Shown: piece by piece, positions 35,101 through 47,168 of the stretch | Layout: the number at the start of each line of letters is the position of its first letter | How positions within the stretch are numbered: the first letter of the stretch is position 1 | Assembly: GCA_951799405.1 (NCBI GenBank) | Contig: OX637346.1 | Span: forward strand, 11,493,215-11,557,214 | Direction: 5' to 3' | DNA: 64,000 bases | Source: Agapetus fuscipes | Lineage: Eukaryota; Arthropoda; Insecta; Trichoptera; Glossosomatidae | The notes under the pieces: model-generated | Database searches by the model: none | What the model was told of the DNA's origin: nothing | The model's input: the letters and a program-made list of their open reading frames with translations, nothing else | Position numbers and translations under genes: made by a program

Positions 35101-35975
35101 AATACAATAGAAGAACACGGGAGTGAGTCTATTTTTAAGGATCCTTTTTAGATACTTTTAATGTACGTTGAACTTGTACATAAAGTAAAAATATGTAGGT
35201 TTTATCGTGGGCAATATAAAATAATTGATATTATCCTGAACATTTCCTCGCCATATGATGGCGCGCTAACTTTCACTCCGTGAGGTATTTCGTTTATTCA
35301 GAACTTTTAATGTAAACAATAGCTTTGAAACCCTCAATATCCCCGGAACATGACTAAGGTGGGAGCGTAACATTGTGCAAACATTCCTTATCGCCGTGCA
35401 TGCTTAGCATACGCCTCGTGTTCCTTATACCTCAGCGGGTAGCAGCGAGGGCCAAATCTGCGGCGATATTCTTTGCCCAGGCGTGCCTTCCCATAATACC
35501 TACCAAATAAATTACCTGGGTAAACAAATCGATATGTTTTATGTGATAAGTGACTATCTCCCCATTCCACCTCCACCGGTACCAACTTTGATATAGTTTT
35601 ATTTATGGGTAAAGTTTGTCCCAGGTATGACGGGCTACGGCGTAGGCTCTATATTTGCTCAGCGTGGGCACACTCGCCATACGGTGAATATGGAAAGGAA
35701 AAATAAAAACGACGCCGCTAAAATTTTGAAGTGAAAATTAATGGGCTTTAACTTTTATCCTCCTCTTTTTCTTCGAGATTAATGTCGGATGAGCGTCGCC
35801 TGAAAAATGTAACGAAAAAGTTTGAGATTCCTCTAAAGTTGTTTCATTCCAGCCACTGTAGTAAAATGCGTCGCCCACTCATCAAATATATTATCTCATA
35901 TTTTTGTGAAAGCTTTTACCAATTATTGTTACCTTACTCTACTCCCTTTTATCTTCCAAGTATTATTCACATTCA
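35101..35975. other. Intron 2 stretch without recognised features
   Basis: No shared repeat or exon was recognised. A minus-strand frame at 35388-35585 encodes a basic 65-residue peptide without a known domain and is not called. Confidence 0.4.
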
Positions 35976-35977
35976 AT

Positions 35978-36190
35978 GATAATCTATAATCTATAATCTA
36001 AGTTGCAAGGATATATTCATTTAAAGCTCTCAGATGTATGCCCACAAACCAACAAGTGTAGTTCGCGCTTACAAATGCTGAATGTGTACTTACAAATAAA
36101 ATCCAAACCTCAAATGAACATAAGCCCCACAACTTTTGCCGACCTTCCCTGAAACAGGGGTGACATTGGCAAAGTGAACCATTTTTTATA
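35978..36190 (-). repeat. D-family repeat with long simple tail
   Basis: The tail ataatctataatctataatc shows several units of the family's terminal simple repeat. The body reaches ggttcactttgccaatgtca on the minus strand but lacks the first 40 bases or so. Confidence 0.8.
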
Positions 36191-36315
36191 ATAATAACTA
36201 TTAATTAATTTTTTTATAATAATAACCCTTTTTACAAAACATTAATACACAACCTCATTTGAGTAGGTTTGCTACAGTCATGGTTGATTTATAAATAATC
36301 TTACATAAGTTAACG

Positions 36316-36425
36316 AGGCTTGGGTCTTATTTTGTAAGTAGGTACACATACAGCTTCTGTAAGCGAGAGGTTGTTTACGTGTTTGCTTGTGGGAGATAAT
36401 TAAGTATGAACCTTAAATATGATTA
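36316..36425 (+). repeat. D-family fragment
   Basis: Middle portion only: ttattttgtaagtaggtaca, then gtttgcttgtgggaga and a decayed tail. It lies just beyond an oppositely oriented copy. Confidence 0.55.
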
Positions 36426-36851
36426 TATAATTGAAACTCAGATGAAATATAGTTACGCAAATATTTATCAGGAATGAAGCACTAGATAAATTTGTTTGCA
36501 ATATTGCTGTGAGATATTGATTTATCTGTGTATTCATGAAAATTAATTTCAACTTAATCTTTATGCTGCTTTGTAGAAAGTTTATAAAATGTTAATTACA
36601 TAAATAATTAGTCTACATCCAGATGGCATAGTCCTAGTTGTTTACGGTGACTTTTGAAAAGCTTTCAAGCCAACCTCTCCCCCCGTGTTTTCCCAATTGT
36701 TCAAACAGTTTAGGACGTGATGTCGTCCTTTGGGAAAATTCAAATGAACTCATTTCCCATTCGTTGTAAAGGCGGAATCTTGCGGACCGGTCCGGCCGCC
36801 CTTTGTTTTAATTCTCTCTAAAGCCAAAACGACAAGCCGTACATCCTATCA

Positions 36852-36990
36852 GTACCCAAGTATAAAACTTAACGTATAAACTATACGATAGCGTTATAAT
36901 AAATAATATTGAACACTAAAACGCTTCCTGAGGGAGCTCTTTTAGTTTGTATACATTTTTGGGTCAACGTTATGCTTGAGTTTTATAGTG
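36852..36990. repeat. E-family MITE copy
   Basis: It starts gtacccaagtataaaactta. The interior has gatagcgtta, actaaaacgcttcctgaggg and tagtttgtatacatttttgg. The right end is decayed (gagttttatagtggg). Confidence 0.75.
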
Positions 36991-37240
36991 GGCAGAACCA
37001 TTCCCGAGTATCGGATGTCCTAACACAGCTATTCTGGACTGTTAGCAGCCATCGCTCACAAATTCTACAATTTATAGAGACGCGTTGATTTCCAATTTAT
37101 TTCCAGACGAATAAATCTTAGTATAATGTTACTTCTGAAAATAACTCTTCCTTATGGAGGCCATAAAATAAAATTGGGAACCGTTTTTGATACACAACGC
37201 GGAAGGCATTTAGCTTAACAATTGTTTTTTAATGTAATCT

Positions 37241-37567
37241 CCGATCGATAGCTCAGTTGGTAGAGTGCTTTCATTCCATGCCGTGAGATTAGGTTCGGAT
37301 CCCACCGAGGGTGTCAGAAATTATTTTCCGTTTCGGTGTTTATTGTAAATCCCAAAATAAAATACCGGCAAGGTTTACTCAGCCGTCACAAAAAATGAGT
37401 GCCAGCCCCCTCGGGAGGTGGGAACCCCCCACTTCAACTGCAGTGGTTGGCGTAAGGCTGACCTCTTTACCTGTAAAAAATAAATAGATTCCACCCGCCA
37501 CATGCGAAACCCTTACGGGATAACGCGGCAAGAAGTTACACTATATTTGCGTAGCTTAGTTGCGTAA
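37241..37567 (+). repeat. SINE family A, full length
   Basis: Head tagctcagttggtagagtgc, B box ggttcggatcc, then the complete A body to gtagcttagttgcgtaat. Few differences from the 38747 copy suggest relatively recent activity. Confidence 0.85.
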
Positions 37568-38089
37568 TGTAATATTCGTCGGATAGTATCGAAGATGGTA
37601 ATTTTGGACTTATTGTGAATTGATGGAAACACAGATGACATTTTATTATTTTTGAAAAAATCTAGATTGCCGTCTTTGACTCCATGCAAATTAAATATTT
37701 AATTTTTTATGACTATTTAATACGAAATCGATATCTTTTTGTAGAAAAAATATTAAAAGATGAAGCCAAATGTATTCCAATCGTTTTTAAATACATCGTA
37801 AGTATTAAAATTTAACAAGGCTCGTACGTATATTTTATTCCTGCCATCATATTCTAGCATTTTCTGTAGACACGTTTTTCCTCCCTACGTGGCTCCTTTA
37901 TTTCATGCTACTCAACAATCCTTTCAAACAGATAATAATATAATACAAATGACCTTTTTTCCCGTTACAAGAAAATTTATGAACACTTTTTCTTCGTATA
38001 AGATTATAAGGTTTTATTGAATCTCTTCCTCCACTCCTTGGAGAGAATAAATAATAGATATTACATTCAGGCGAAAATACAAGTAGCAG

Positions 38090-38237
38090 TATCCCAAGTA
38101 TAAAACATTGACTGTACACTTCACCATAGAGTTTATCAAAAAATATTTGGAAACTAAAGAAGCGCCTCTAATGAATGTTTAAGTTTTTATATAAATTTGG
38201 TGCTATATTAAACGTGAAGTTTTATACTTGGAATATG
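38090..38237. repeat. E-family MITE copy
   Basis: Inverted ends tcccaagtataaaacatt and gtgaagttttatacttggaa. The centre has gaagcgcctctaatgaatgt. Confidence 0.85.
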
Positions 38238-38746
38238 GATAAAAAGGGCAGGTTTATAGTACGCTGGCGGGAGTGGTTTTATTGGAGAAGGGTTTCTTGT
38301 GCAGGGAAAGGTCGGGAAACGAGCCTCAGATCGTATCATTTTAATTGAACACGTGTGAAAGCGTTTAAAAGCCCGCCATACCTGTTTGAAATTCGTGTAA
38401 TAACTCCTAGTTCGGGCAGCTCCTTGCCCGTAAAGCTATTCAAATGATTGAGCTAAACATGCGTTGCCTCGTAACTGCCAATCTAAACGTTAAACGGCGG
38501 CTCTCCATCATTGTTGATGTGTTATTATTACCTTCTTAATGCTTTATTTACCAGCTGATTCATGAAAAGTGATAAAAAAAAAACTTTTTCACACATTACG
38601 AAGAAATTTCACATTTTCTTTCACAGAGATTTACGAGTAAATCGTCTATGAATGTGGATAATTTGCTTGCTGTGGCGCCGTTTAATGGTCCATGACCGCC
38701 TTAAGGACGCCATGACTCTTTTGTACAGTGTAATCCTCCTCTGAAG

Positions 38747-39070
38747 TCCTGTCGATAGCTCAGTTGGTTGAGTGCTTGCATTCCATGCTGTGAGATTGGG
38801 TTCGGATCCCACCGAGGGTGTCAGAAATTATTTCCCATTTCGGTGTTTATTTTAAATCCTAAAATAAAATACCGGCAAGGCTTACTCAGCCTTCCAAGAA
38901 ATGATCCAATGAACCAGCCCTCTCGGGAGCTGGGAAACCCCCACTTCAACTGAAGTGGTTGGCGTAAGGCCGACCCTCTTACCTGTAAAAATAAATAGGT
39001 TCCACTCGCCACATGCGACCCCTTCAGGGATAACGCGAAAAGAAGTTACTCTATATGTGTAGCTAAGTTG
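38747..39070 (+). repeat. SINE family A, full length
   Basis: Head tagctcagttggttgagtgc and B box ggttcggatcc, then the complete body to tgtgtagctaagttg. The first arm of the hairpin block is intact, acttcaactgaagt. Confidence 0.85.
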
Positions 39071-39462
39071 AAAAAAATAAGGTGACGGTGTGTTGGTCTA
39101 TTGTCAGGTCAACAGTTCGACAGGCAACTGTCCCAGCTACCTCAAATATGCTGTCTCCTCCATGTTTTTCATAAATATAATATTTATTTGATTTTCACTG
39201 ATAAAAATTACTTACACATCTTTGATATCTATCGCTAGTTGCCTACATGTCAGGCTCTGTGTTTAGCTGATCTACGTACAATTTGACAAAGCATATATAA
39301 TACTAGGTAAGTGTGCTCATGGTTTTGGTTTGTTTTTTTCATCATATTTTTTGTGCCTCTTCAGCGAAGTTTGGTGATCATCAACGCAATTCATACATTC
39401 GATACTGCCGCAAGAAAGAGTTATCTTGCTGTGCCAAAACACTACCGGAAGTTATTCAACCA

Positions 39463-39626
39463 GGGCTGGAAGTCTCATAACCACGGTAATTCTTACCTAC
39501 CGAATATATCGGTAATATTTGTATGAAGACAAATATGCTTGCGCCATCTTGGATTGACAGGTCTTCATACAAATATTACCGATACTCGGTGGGTAAGAAT
39601 TACCGTGGTGATGAGACGTCCAGCCC
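39463..39626. repeat. G-family palindromic MITE just upstream of oaf exon 3
   Basis: Arms gggctggaagtctcataacc...ggtaatatttgtatgaagac and their complement run almost the full length, with a central spacer (tgcgccatcttggattgaca). A second copy lies at 57628-58020. The element ends 118 bp before the exon 3 acceptor. Confidence 0.85.
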
Positions 39627-39744
39627 AGGATGTTCTCGTCTGACCTGGAAGACCTCTCTTCATTTTTCCTACAATAAGATTCAAAAGTCAATACTTCTCA
39701 ATTCTCGTTATGTGCCGGAAATAAAGCAATGTCTGTTTCCCCAG

Positions 39745-39879
39745 GAGGTGCAGATCCTGAAAGCGCTGGTGCTGGGAGAAGAGGAGCGCGGGCAGTCCCA
39801 GTACCAGGTGATGTGCTTCCTGCTGCATGCTGACAAGACTGACTACATCTCTGCTGACGCCATGGCCAAGCTGAGACAG
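39745..39879 (+). CDS. oaf: oaf exon 3
   Basis: This 45-codon exon reads EVQILKALVLGEEERGQSQY then QVMCFLLHADKTDYISADAM and AKLRQ. It contains the most conserved block of Out at first proteins (VQILKALVLGEEERGQSQYQ). The acceptor is gtttccccag and the donor cag|gtgggc; both ends are phase 0. It is markedly G+C-rich relative to the introns. One cysteine (VMCF) is the conserved first cysteine of the family's core. Confidence 0.95.
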
Positions 39880-39889
39880 GTGGGCAACT

Positions 39890-41875
39890 TTCCATCACCC
39901 GAAATGTCTAACAATCGAGAAGAATGTCGTAAAAATGACACTTTTTAGGAATTTTTTGCTTCACGAAATACAAATTAAACATGTGTTAGAAAAGCATTAG
40001 ATTGTTAACCTTTTTGAAATTCACTCCCTGCCGTTTTAATGTTTTGTGTACACTGTTTTTTTTTTCACAGAGATTAAAAAACACTTTAAAAAATAATGAA
40101 AATAAACCGTGTTACGAGTAGAGAATAACTTTTTTATTAGTAGTTATCGAGGCATTTACTTTGTAACCCTTGATTTTTAAATAATTCAAAACTCAAAATA
40201 GCGTTTGATTACGGGGCAAATATATATTTTTTTTACGACCAGTTTCGTAAATAATGCTTATATTACTAAACTAAAAACATAAAAGTAGTTCATCATTTTT
40301 TAAAGAATAACTTGTTTCTTCTTTAAATCTCCTCGAAATAGAACCACTTAATTTCATCATTACCGATGTAGACTTTACCTGTACTGAGTGTAATGTGAAG
40401 TCTAACCATATACTACCTTATCAAGTTTCATGTAATGCTGATGCTCTACATATTACATGTAATTGAATCCACAGAAGTTTTGAGATGCATAATGGCTTGC
40501 ATCAATAGTTTACCCGCCATGAAACATGTACAGATGTCTAACTATTGCACACACAACGCTCAAACTTCATCTAAGTTAGCAGATAGTTTGTTATTCGCTC
40601 AAAATTACGTAGATCCTTTGTAGCGAGCTTAGCGAAGATATCTGTGTATAATACTCCGTATGGAATACTCTCGAGGCATCCTCTTCATTCGTTATTCTAG
40701 AAAAAATATATCCTTTGGCGCACCTCAAAGTAATCACTTGCTTGCAAATTTGGTTTATCATATTCATAGTCACGTAAACCAAGAGATAAGTTATTCTAGT
40801 CTCACATCTTTATTTTTAGCTCAGGTTGATTTGCATACTGGAATAAGTAAGATTCATATCGCCGTAATTATAACATTATGTCTACGTAGACAATATGCGA
40901 TCAATTTTTAGTACGAGTAGGTATGAATATAATAATGTGTAAAATACTCGTATAGGTACATATTTTTTCAATTTTGCTTAGTGATTTTTATGTTGTTATT
41001 CATGATAAATACTATGAGAACTTACAATGCTATGCGTGAATTTTTTTGTGTTGGTTATTTTAAAAACAAGCTCTGAGCATTTGCTAACACTTACGTGTAG
41101 CATTTTAAATTCTCTTTGTATTATTATTTTTTCAAAGTAAACTTAACCTCCAAATCGATTACATTTTTTGGATATTTGACGAACCGCTGTCAGAGAACTT
41201 ACATCATTCATAAACTCGTAGCATTGTTTGTGCATACAGGTTCTTTAATGCTTTGTTATTTTTTTTATTTTTAGTACGTTGCAGGATCCAAATAATATTG
41301 AAAATAATGTATTTTTGTGCTTTCTCTTCTCACAAACAAGCTTAGTAAAGTGAAAGTATAAATTCCTGACATTTATGACGATAATAAATTTTGAACCTGG
41401 ATTAAAGCATGCCCGTCTAAAACGCTTATAAATTAATTCTCTGTCATTCTTTCTACGTAAAAAAGTTATGAGACTTGAAGGGCAGCTTATTATTTTTCGC
41501 TGAATGCGTATCAGAGACAAAATGGCGGAATAAAACACGCTCCCGTGAAGCGCTGCAAAAATCTGGATGTCTCACATAAAATCAAACGTCTCTTAAAAAG
41601 TTTGTCAAACGCGCTCTGTCCCAACTTAAAACTAAAACCTTAAAAACTTTGTTCATTCCTCTGCAAAGTGTAAGCGCACCAACTCAGCACTAGCGCCACG
41701 TTGATGGAAGAACTGCAGCACGTAATATAATAATCTCTTTACCTGATCTCAGTTGCAGAGATCTACCTACTCAGAAATTTACATGTGAGGTGCACTCTCC
41801 ATAATAATAATACATGGATGATTTACTTGGTGAGCGCTGTATTCATGTGAATCACACCTCAAGAACCATATGCGA
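39890..41875. other. Intron 3 stretch without recognised features
   Basis: About 2 kb of AT-rich sequence. Open frames at 40435-40911 and 41245-41538 have no domain and no splice context. Confidence 0.4.
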
Positions 41876-41877
41876 CC

Positions 41878-42237
41878 TTGCTTGTTGCTGAAAAGCGCAA
41901 ATTCTCAAACAAGACCCATCTGGGCCAACCACTTCAACTGAAGTGGTTGGCGTAAGGCCGGCCCCCTTACTTGTAAAAATAAATAGGTTCAACTCGCCAC
42001 ATGTGACCCCTTCGGGGATAACGCGGCAAGAAGTTACACTATATGTGTAGCTTAGTTGCGTTGCGGCGTCTGAATGAATTTTCAGTGACCAGTCAGTTTT
42101 TTAAAGGTAAATGAATTTTTCAACCCAGTGAAGAGCAAATTTGAAAATATGTATTTTTTGTGCTCCGCTGGGAATCGAACTCACGATCTTATTAACACGA
42201 GTCTGCAGCCTTAACTACTAGAATACAGACCGGTTGA
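41878..42237. repeat. Rearranged SINE cluster: B fragment, A 3' half, B copy
   Basis: A minus-strand B fragment (about 41878-41922) abuts a plus-strand A 3' half (41924-42062, from gccaaccacttcaactgaag to gtagcttagttgcgttgcg). This is followed by a minus-strand family B copy (about 42065-42237) whose B box reads gaatcgaac on the plus strand. The mixed orientations are unlike the clean B-A dimer at 978-1466 and suggest rearrangement after insertion. Confidence 0.7.
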
Positions 42238-42251
42238 ATGCACATACATGA

Positions 42252-42575
42252 TCAGAAAAATTTCTGTAGAATGCCTATTCGTAACTTCTCCAAGGGCGCT
42301 TTCAGCGTTGACCTGGCGAAAAGATGGATCTTAATTCCCTGCTTGAAGGATTCAACTCTTTTCCTGGCTACATATTTGTTACCGACCACAGGGAAGAAAG
42401 TTCCTTTATACTGCAGAACACGAAAAATCTCTTCCATATCTAAAATAGTATTTTTTGTTACCATTTTAAAGCTGTAAAAACTGATATTTCCAACGAGCCC
42501 ATACAACTGAAAAATAAATAAATATAAATGTGAGTTCATTTGTATGTCAGCTCTCTCACATATTGGCGATACCAC
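42252..42575 (-). other. Unrecognised open frame, 107 codons
   Basis: The minus-strand frame has mixed charged and hydrophobic residues (for example MEEIFRVLQYKGTFFPVVGN and KLRIGILQKFF). It has no domain I can name, no flanking splice signals of note and lies inside an intron on the opposite strand. It could be a fragment of a mobile element's protein or chance. Confidence 0.2.
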
Positions 42576-42820
42576 ACGTGAGTAATTCTCCTTACTGGCT
42601 TCACGAGTAGGCTGTACCTTATAAGCGAATGCTCACATCACCCCCTCGTTGTCAAGTGCTGTAGACTTGGCGGAGGAATACCGAGTGAGCGGGCTGAAGC
42701 GCTTTCCCGCGCGCGCCTTTTCATTAAGCCGCTTCAGTATTATTTGTCGGCTTTTTATTTATCCACGTCATGAAAAGTTGGCTCCTGTTTTAATTTCGCC
42801 ACATGCAACTTTGACAACCT

Positions 42821-42974
42821 GTACCCCAAGTATAAAGCATCACGTCCAAACTCGACAATAACGTTAAATGTATGAAAAATTCAACATCACAAGTGCTGTG
42901 CTGTTTTACTTTCTATACATTTTTGGGAAATACCGCGGTGGGGCTTAAACGCAATGTTCTATACTTGTATTGTA
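42821..42974. repeat. E-family MITE copy
   Basis: Ends gtaccccaagtataaagcat and aacgcaatgttctatacttg are inverted. The centre is diverged. Confidence 0.8.
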
Positions 42975-43339
42975 AGCCCGCAGGGGCGCTGAATGAACGG
43001 ATTATTTGTTTTAATTAAATATTTCATACGTTTCACAAGCGTTGCGATGTATTTGTAATTCGTACACGTATTCTATAAAAATAAACCCTTCAAAAGCAAC
43101 TATGTACCTGTATAGCAATCCATTATAGGAACTAAAATACCAGATTTAAATTAATTCAAAACAGTCAGTCGAATCAGTCGATATTTTTCATCTAAACAGA
43201 AATTGCGCGTCTATTTTTGTTATCAATCAATACAAATTATGCACTTTTTGTAAATTTGTCAAACATGGGAAAACACGATAAAGAAAAAATAATCTTCTAA
43301 GTAACGAAGATGTAAGCCTTAAGACCGATACTGAGTAGA

Positions 43340-43630
43340 ACCATGAGGGGCAGGATAACTTATGAGGAAAAACAAGGAATCTGTGACGTGGAGGACATTG
43401 CGAGGTAGAGAAGAGAAAAAGTACGTTTCTTGAGTCACCATGAAAACATAATCGACTTCGAAGGGTTCCCAAAAACCCCAATGCGTGAAGTTCCAGAGTG
43501 TCATCGAATACCTGGAATACCTCCAAAATGGTGTAAAGATAGCTGGACGTCCTCTTTACAAGATTTTAACGAATTTCCTGTCAAAAAGATCATTGATCTA
43601 TTGTATGAGAAAGAAAAGTATATAATTTTC
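43340..43630 (+). pseudogene. Possible decayed coding fragment, unrecognised
   Basis: The + strand shows a protein-like stretch, MRGRITYEEKQGICDVEDIA before a stop near 43406, and then in another register HENIIDFEGFPKTPMREVPE, continuing to NEFPVKKIIDLLYEKEK. The residue mix looks more like real protein than neighbouring chance frames, but I recognise no family. It may be a relic of a mobile-element or retrocopied gene. No function is proposed. Confidence 0.25.
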
Positions 43631-44283
43631 CATTTCAGAATTTCATTTTTGGAATTTCTTTATTTTCAGATTGAGGCAGCAAATAATCTCTTCTTTCATC
43701 ACCAACATGTCTTTTCAATGCGGGATTACTCCATTGTCGTGACAACATTAGCAAATAATTATATTAAATCGTGAAAGCGAGTCTTCGGAATAAATCGCTT
43801 TTGCTCAATAAACCTATTACAGTTGAACGCAGAGATTTCTTCTCAAATGTTGCTAGGCTGCCGCAAAGGGATGAATTTATTTACTTTAACAGAAAATGTC
43901 GGTTTTCCCCAATCTGCCGTAAATGGTTCTCTTATACATTAGATGATAATATTTTAATGGGATTATCGTATTAACGTGTTCCACAAACCTTCCAACGGAA
44001 ATACATTTTCCTTCAATGAGTATAAGTGGTATCTAGCAATTCGGGTTCCATAATAACCCGTGCTAAACCAATTCTAATGGATTTAAGCACTTATTTAGAA
44101 GCTTTCATAACACACATAACGAATTCTTGGTTTTATTCCGTCTACTAACAAGAAAACGTTACGATAATTTTTAAATAGGTACAAAACATAACGCAAGAAC
44201 CGATGTTTGCATACCCAAATATTTCATTAATCCTGGTTGCGGAAAGACTGGGTGATAAGAGCTTGATAAAAGAAAATAGTGGG

Positions 44284-44443
44284 TACTGAACCCCGCGTAT
44301 AAAACATTTACATAACTCCCTCTCCTTTATAGAAAAATGTGTGAAAGATATAACAGCGCAACGAGTGAACGATTTAGTTTCCATACAATTTCTCGATTTA
44401 CGTGATCTATAGTAGTTTACGTAATGTTTTGCACTGGGAGTAC
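44284..44443. repeat. E-family MITE copy, diverged
   Basis: Recognisable parts are cgcgtataaaacattta, aacagcgcaacgagtgaacg, tttagtttccatacaatttc and a decayed right end. Confidence 0.6.
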
Positions 44444-44500
44444 TGAAATCAACTTTTTCTGTCTCCAGCCTAAATTATGAGGTAAAAAAAAACGCAAAAA

Positions 44501-44836
44501 AAACGCAACTAAGCTACACATATAGTGTAACTTCTTGCCGCGTTATCCCCGAAGGGGTCGCATGTGGCGAGTTTAACCTATTTATTTTTACAGGTAAGGG
44601 GGCCGACCTTACGCCAACCACTTCAGTTGAAGTGGAGGTTTCCCAGCTCCCGAGAGTGCTGGTACTCATTTCTTGTGAAGGCTGAGTAAACCTTGCCGGT
44701 ATTTTGTTTTGGGGTTTGAAATAAACACCGAAACGGGAAATCATTTCTGACACCCTCGTTGGGATTCGAACCCGAGCTTTCGGCATGGAATGCAAGCTAC
44801 CTACTACCTCTACCACCTGATCTATCGACCGGACAG
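44501..44836 (-). repeat. SINE family A, full length
   Basis: On the minus strand: gtccggtcgatagatcag, B box ggttcgaatcc, full A body and the 3' end aagttacactatatgtgtag. A short repeat interrupts the anticodon-arm region (tagtaggtagc), a small duplication relative to other copies. Confidence 0.85.
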
Positions 44837-45227
44837 GTTCTTATAACTTAACCGTTTCTATAAAAAAAAAAACCCCCCAATTTGTAGATCGTGTTTTAAA
44901 TGTTGAAATATGTTGTTTTATGGTCCCGCAGCCCTTGAGCCCGCCACTCTATTGATTGGCTATTTGAGAAGCGCGTCACGCTCGCGCCAGCATTTTTTAT
45001 ATTAGACTTCTTGTTCTACCTGCCCGGCTCTTAGCAATTTACCGCCCGTATAAAACTAAATATTAATATTTTACGGCGGATCGTTTATCGTAGCGCGTCA
45101 CTTTCCTGATTTAAAATTGTATTCACAGACGATGCTGTGAGTGCTCAGTGCTACGAGTTAATTCCAAGCAGTTCTAAGCGTTCGGGATGATGCAAGTCGT
45201 GAGAACTGTGGACGCATATTTAGTTGA

Positions 45228-45305
45228 AAAAGTATGGATCACCAACTTTTTTGGTCAAACACTATGGCTTAATTTAAACGTCGTAATAGAGTAGTACTTG
45301 GGGTA
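45228..45305. repeat. E-family MITE, right half
   Basis: Only one half is clear: tttggtcaaacactatggct, taatttaaacgtcgtaatag and tacttggggtac. Confidence 0.6.
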
Positions 45306-45699
45306 CATGCCCGCTGAGTGATAATATTTCATGAAATGCTTCTACAGAATATCATGCTTGATTGGTTTGTTCATTGAAAGCAGGTTATCCATTTCCTGTA
45401 ATTGTAAGGTTTCATAGTATCGTTTGTGGATACCTACAAGTATTAGGCCTCGTTCATACTGTATATCAGGCATATCAAATACGCGGCCCGCGGACACATA
45501 GGTTGCGTATCTTCGATACTAAGTTGTTACCGACGAGAAAGTTCACATCAAACTAACCATTTCAATTTGACGGTCATTTTTTAAAATACGAGCGTTCCTG
45601 CCTTCCTTTCGTCCTCTCCTGTCGATGGTTTTCATTTGATGTAAAATTTGTGATTGCGGTTCTTTGCAGACCCCAATATAGTACAAAATAGTCCATTCC

Positions 45700-45915
45700 T
45701 GTAATATCTATAATCTAAGTCGCAATGATATATTGACATTAAAGGCTCATATTTCACGCATGCCCACGAACAGGTACATGTTAGTTCACGCTTTCACATG
45801 CTGCATGCTTACATATAAAATAAACCAAACCTCACATGAACATAAACTTGCAACTCCTGCAACCTCAAGCTTTTACAATATTTGGGTCAGCCTCATACCA
45901 ACCAGTTAGTCAAGG
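45700..45915 (-). repeat. D-family repeat with internal deletion
   Basis: The tail and middle match the family. The block between the ggcaagagttgc region and tatgaggctga is shortened. It ends near tccttgactaactggttgg on the minus strand. Confidence 0.7.
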
Positions 45916-45919
45916 AATT

Positions 45920-47000
45920 AATAATATCATTTGATTAAACACGGTAGAGGTGGCTGGCTCTAAACATCATTCTTATGAAACCTCTCATCGTGTACTAAGT
46001 TAAGCTTTAGTGAGTTGGAAAAAATCAAACAAATCAATACGGTCATAGCGATCATAGTAAAGTAAAGCTAGCCAGCGTTTACGGCGTGATAGTCTGCAGA
46101 ACTCTATGTACGTATGCCCTTATATCGTCGCTCGTTACTGTAACCTAACAGCTCCTGGCGACTGTAAGCTGAGCAAGAACTGGATGAAGCTGAACTCTCA
46201 AATCCATTCAAATCAGGCGCCATGTTTAGTGTGTGATTCGATTCATTAGAGACAATGCAAGTCGTCAAAGGGATTGTTCAGATGGCGGGAATGCTCTGAA
46301 ACTGTGTTCTGAGCGGGCAAAACACACAACACATTTTCCTTGTGATTGGAAATTTGGATTTCAATTCACAATAGCAATGCGAATGTATTGAATTTTGGCG
46401 GCATGAAAACAAAGTTTTAATTGAAATATATTTTTTATTAAATTATCCAAGAGTTTAGTGTTCATATTTAAAATTAAAAATGTAATCTTTTAAAACAAAT
46501 GTAAATAAAGTATGCGATTTGATTCTTAAAAATTAATAACCGTGTAATGAAATTCAACAAAATTCAATTGAATTAAAAATGTAGAAATAAAAGATAAAAT
46601 TTTTCTTCACGAGTTGATTTAGAGTGCTTTCGATGTTACCACACCATTATCAAGTGTAAAACTATTTGAGAGTGATTGTAAACATTTATATATTTTTTTA
46701 GACCAGTGTAACGTTTGTAGCATATTGAAGAGTGCAGACTTTTAAATATTCTACAAAGAAAAGTTTTTTAAAGACCGTTTATTATACCAGGAATTAAAAT
46801 TTAAAATATCATCAGACAATAATCGTAAAGAGTTTTAATGAATTAGTTAAAGTACTTTTATCATTTCCCTGAATTCATATAATTTCGGTCATTATTAATA
46901 CAATTTGTAGCAGATGGTCTGACAGATTTGTTGTTTAGTTTCTCTACAAATCCGTGTAATTATTTGTGTATCTGCCCTAAACTTAGTTGGAAAACTATAA
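45920..47000. other. Intron 3 stretch without recognised features
   Basis: AT-rich sequence with no shared repeat or exon recognised. Confidence 0.4.
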
Positions 47001-47005
47001 AGATC

Positions 47006-47168
47006 TGCACCCAAGTATAAGGCACAACGTTTAAACTCAACCGCAGCATTCATGAAATAATGTATCGAAACTGAAACGTTCTCTAGTTCGCTGTTTTATT
47101 TTCTGTGCATTTTTTGGTTGAATGATTTGTTTGGGTTTTCTCGTAGGGTTGTTATACTTTAGTAGTTC
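47006..47168. repeat. E-family MITE copy, diverged
   Basis: It starts gcacccaagtataaggcaca. Inside are caaccgcagcattcatgaaa, actgaaacgttctctag and attttctgtgcatttttt, with a decayed right end ttatactttagtag. Confidence 0.65.

Larger units (their letters stand above)
20975..39744 (+). other. oaf: oaf intron 2 (18.8 kb), repeat-rich
   Basis: This long GT-AG intron, phase 0, runs from gtaagt at 20975 to gtttccccag at 39744. It carries many of the repeats listed separately (families A, D, E, F, G, a LINE remnant and a Penelope-like piece). No other coding exon was recognised on either strand. A cytosine run lies near 21947-21961. Long introns in developmental genes often hold enhancers, but nothing in the sequence marks one. 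Confidence 0.8.
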
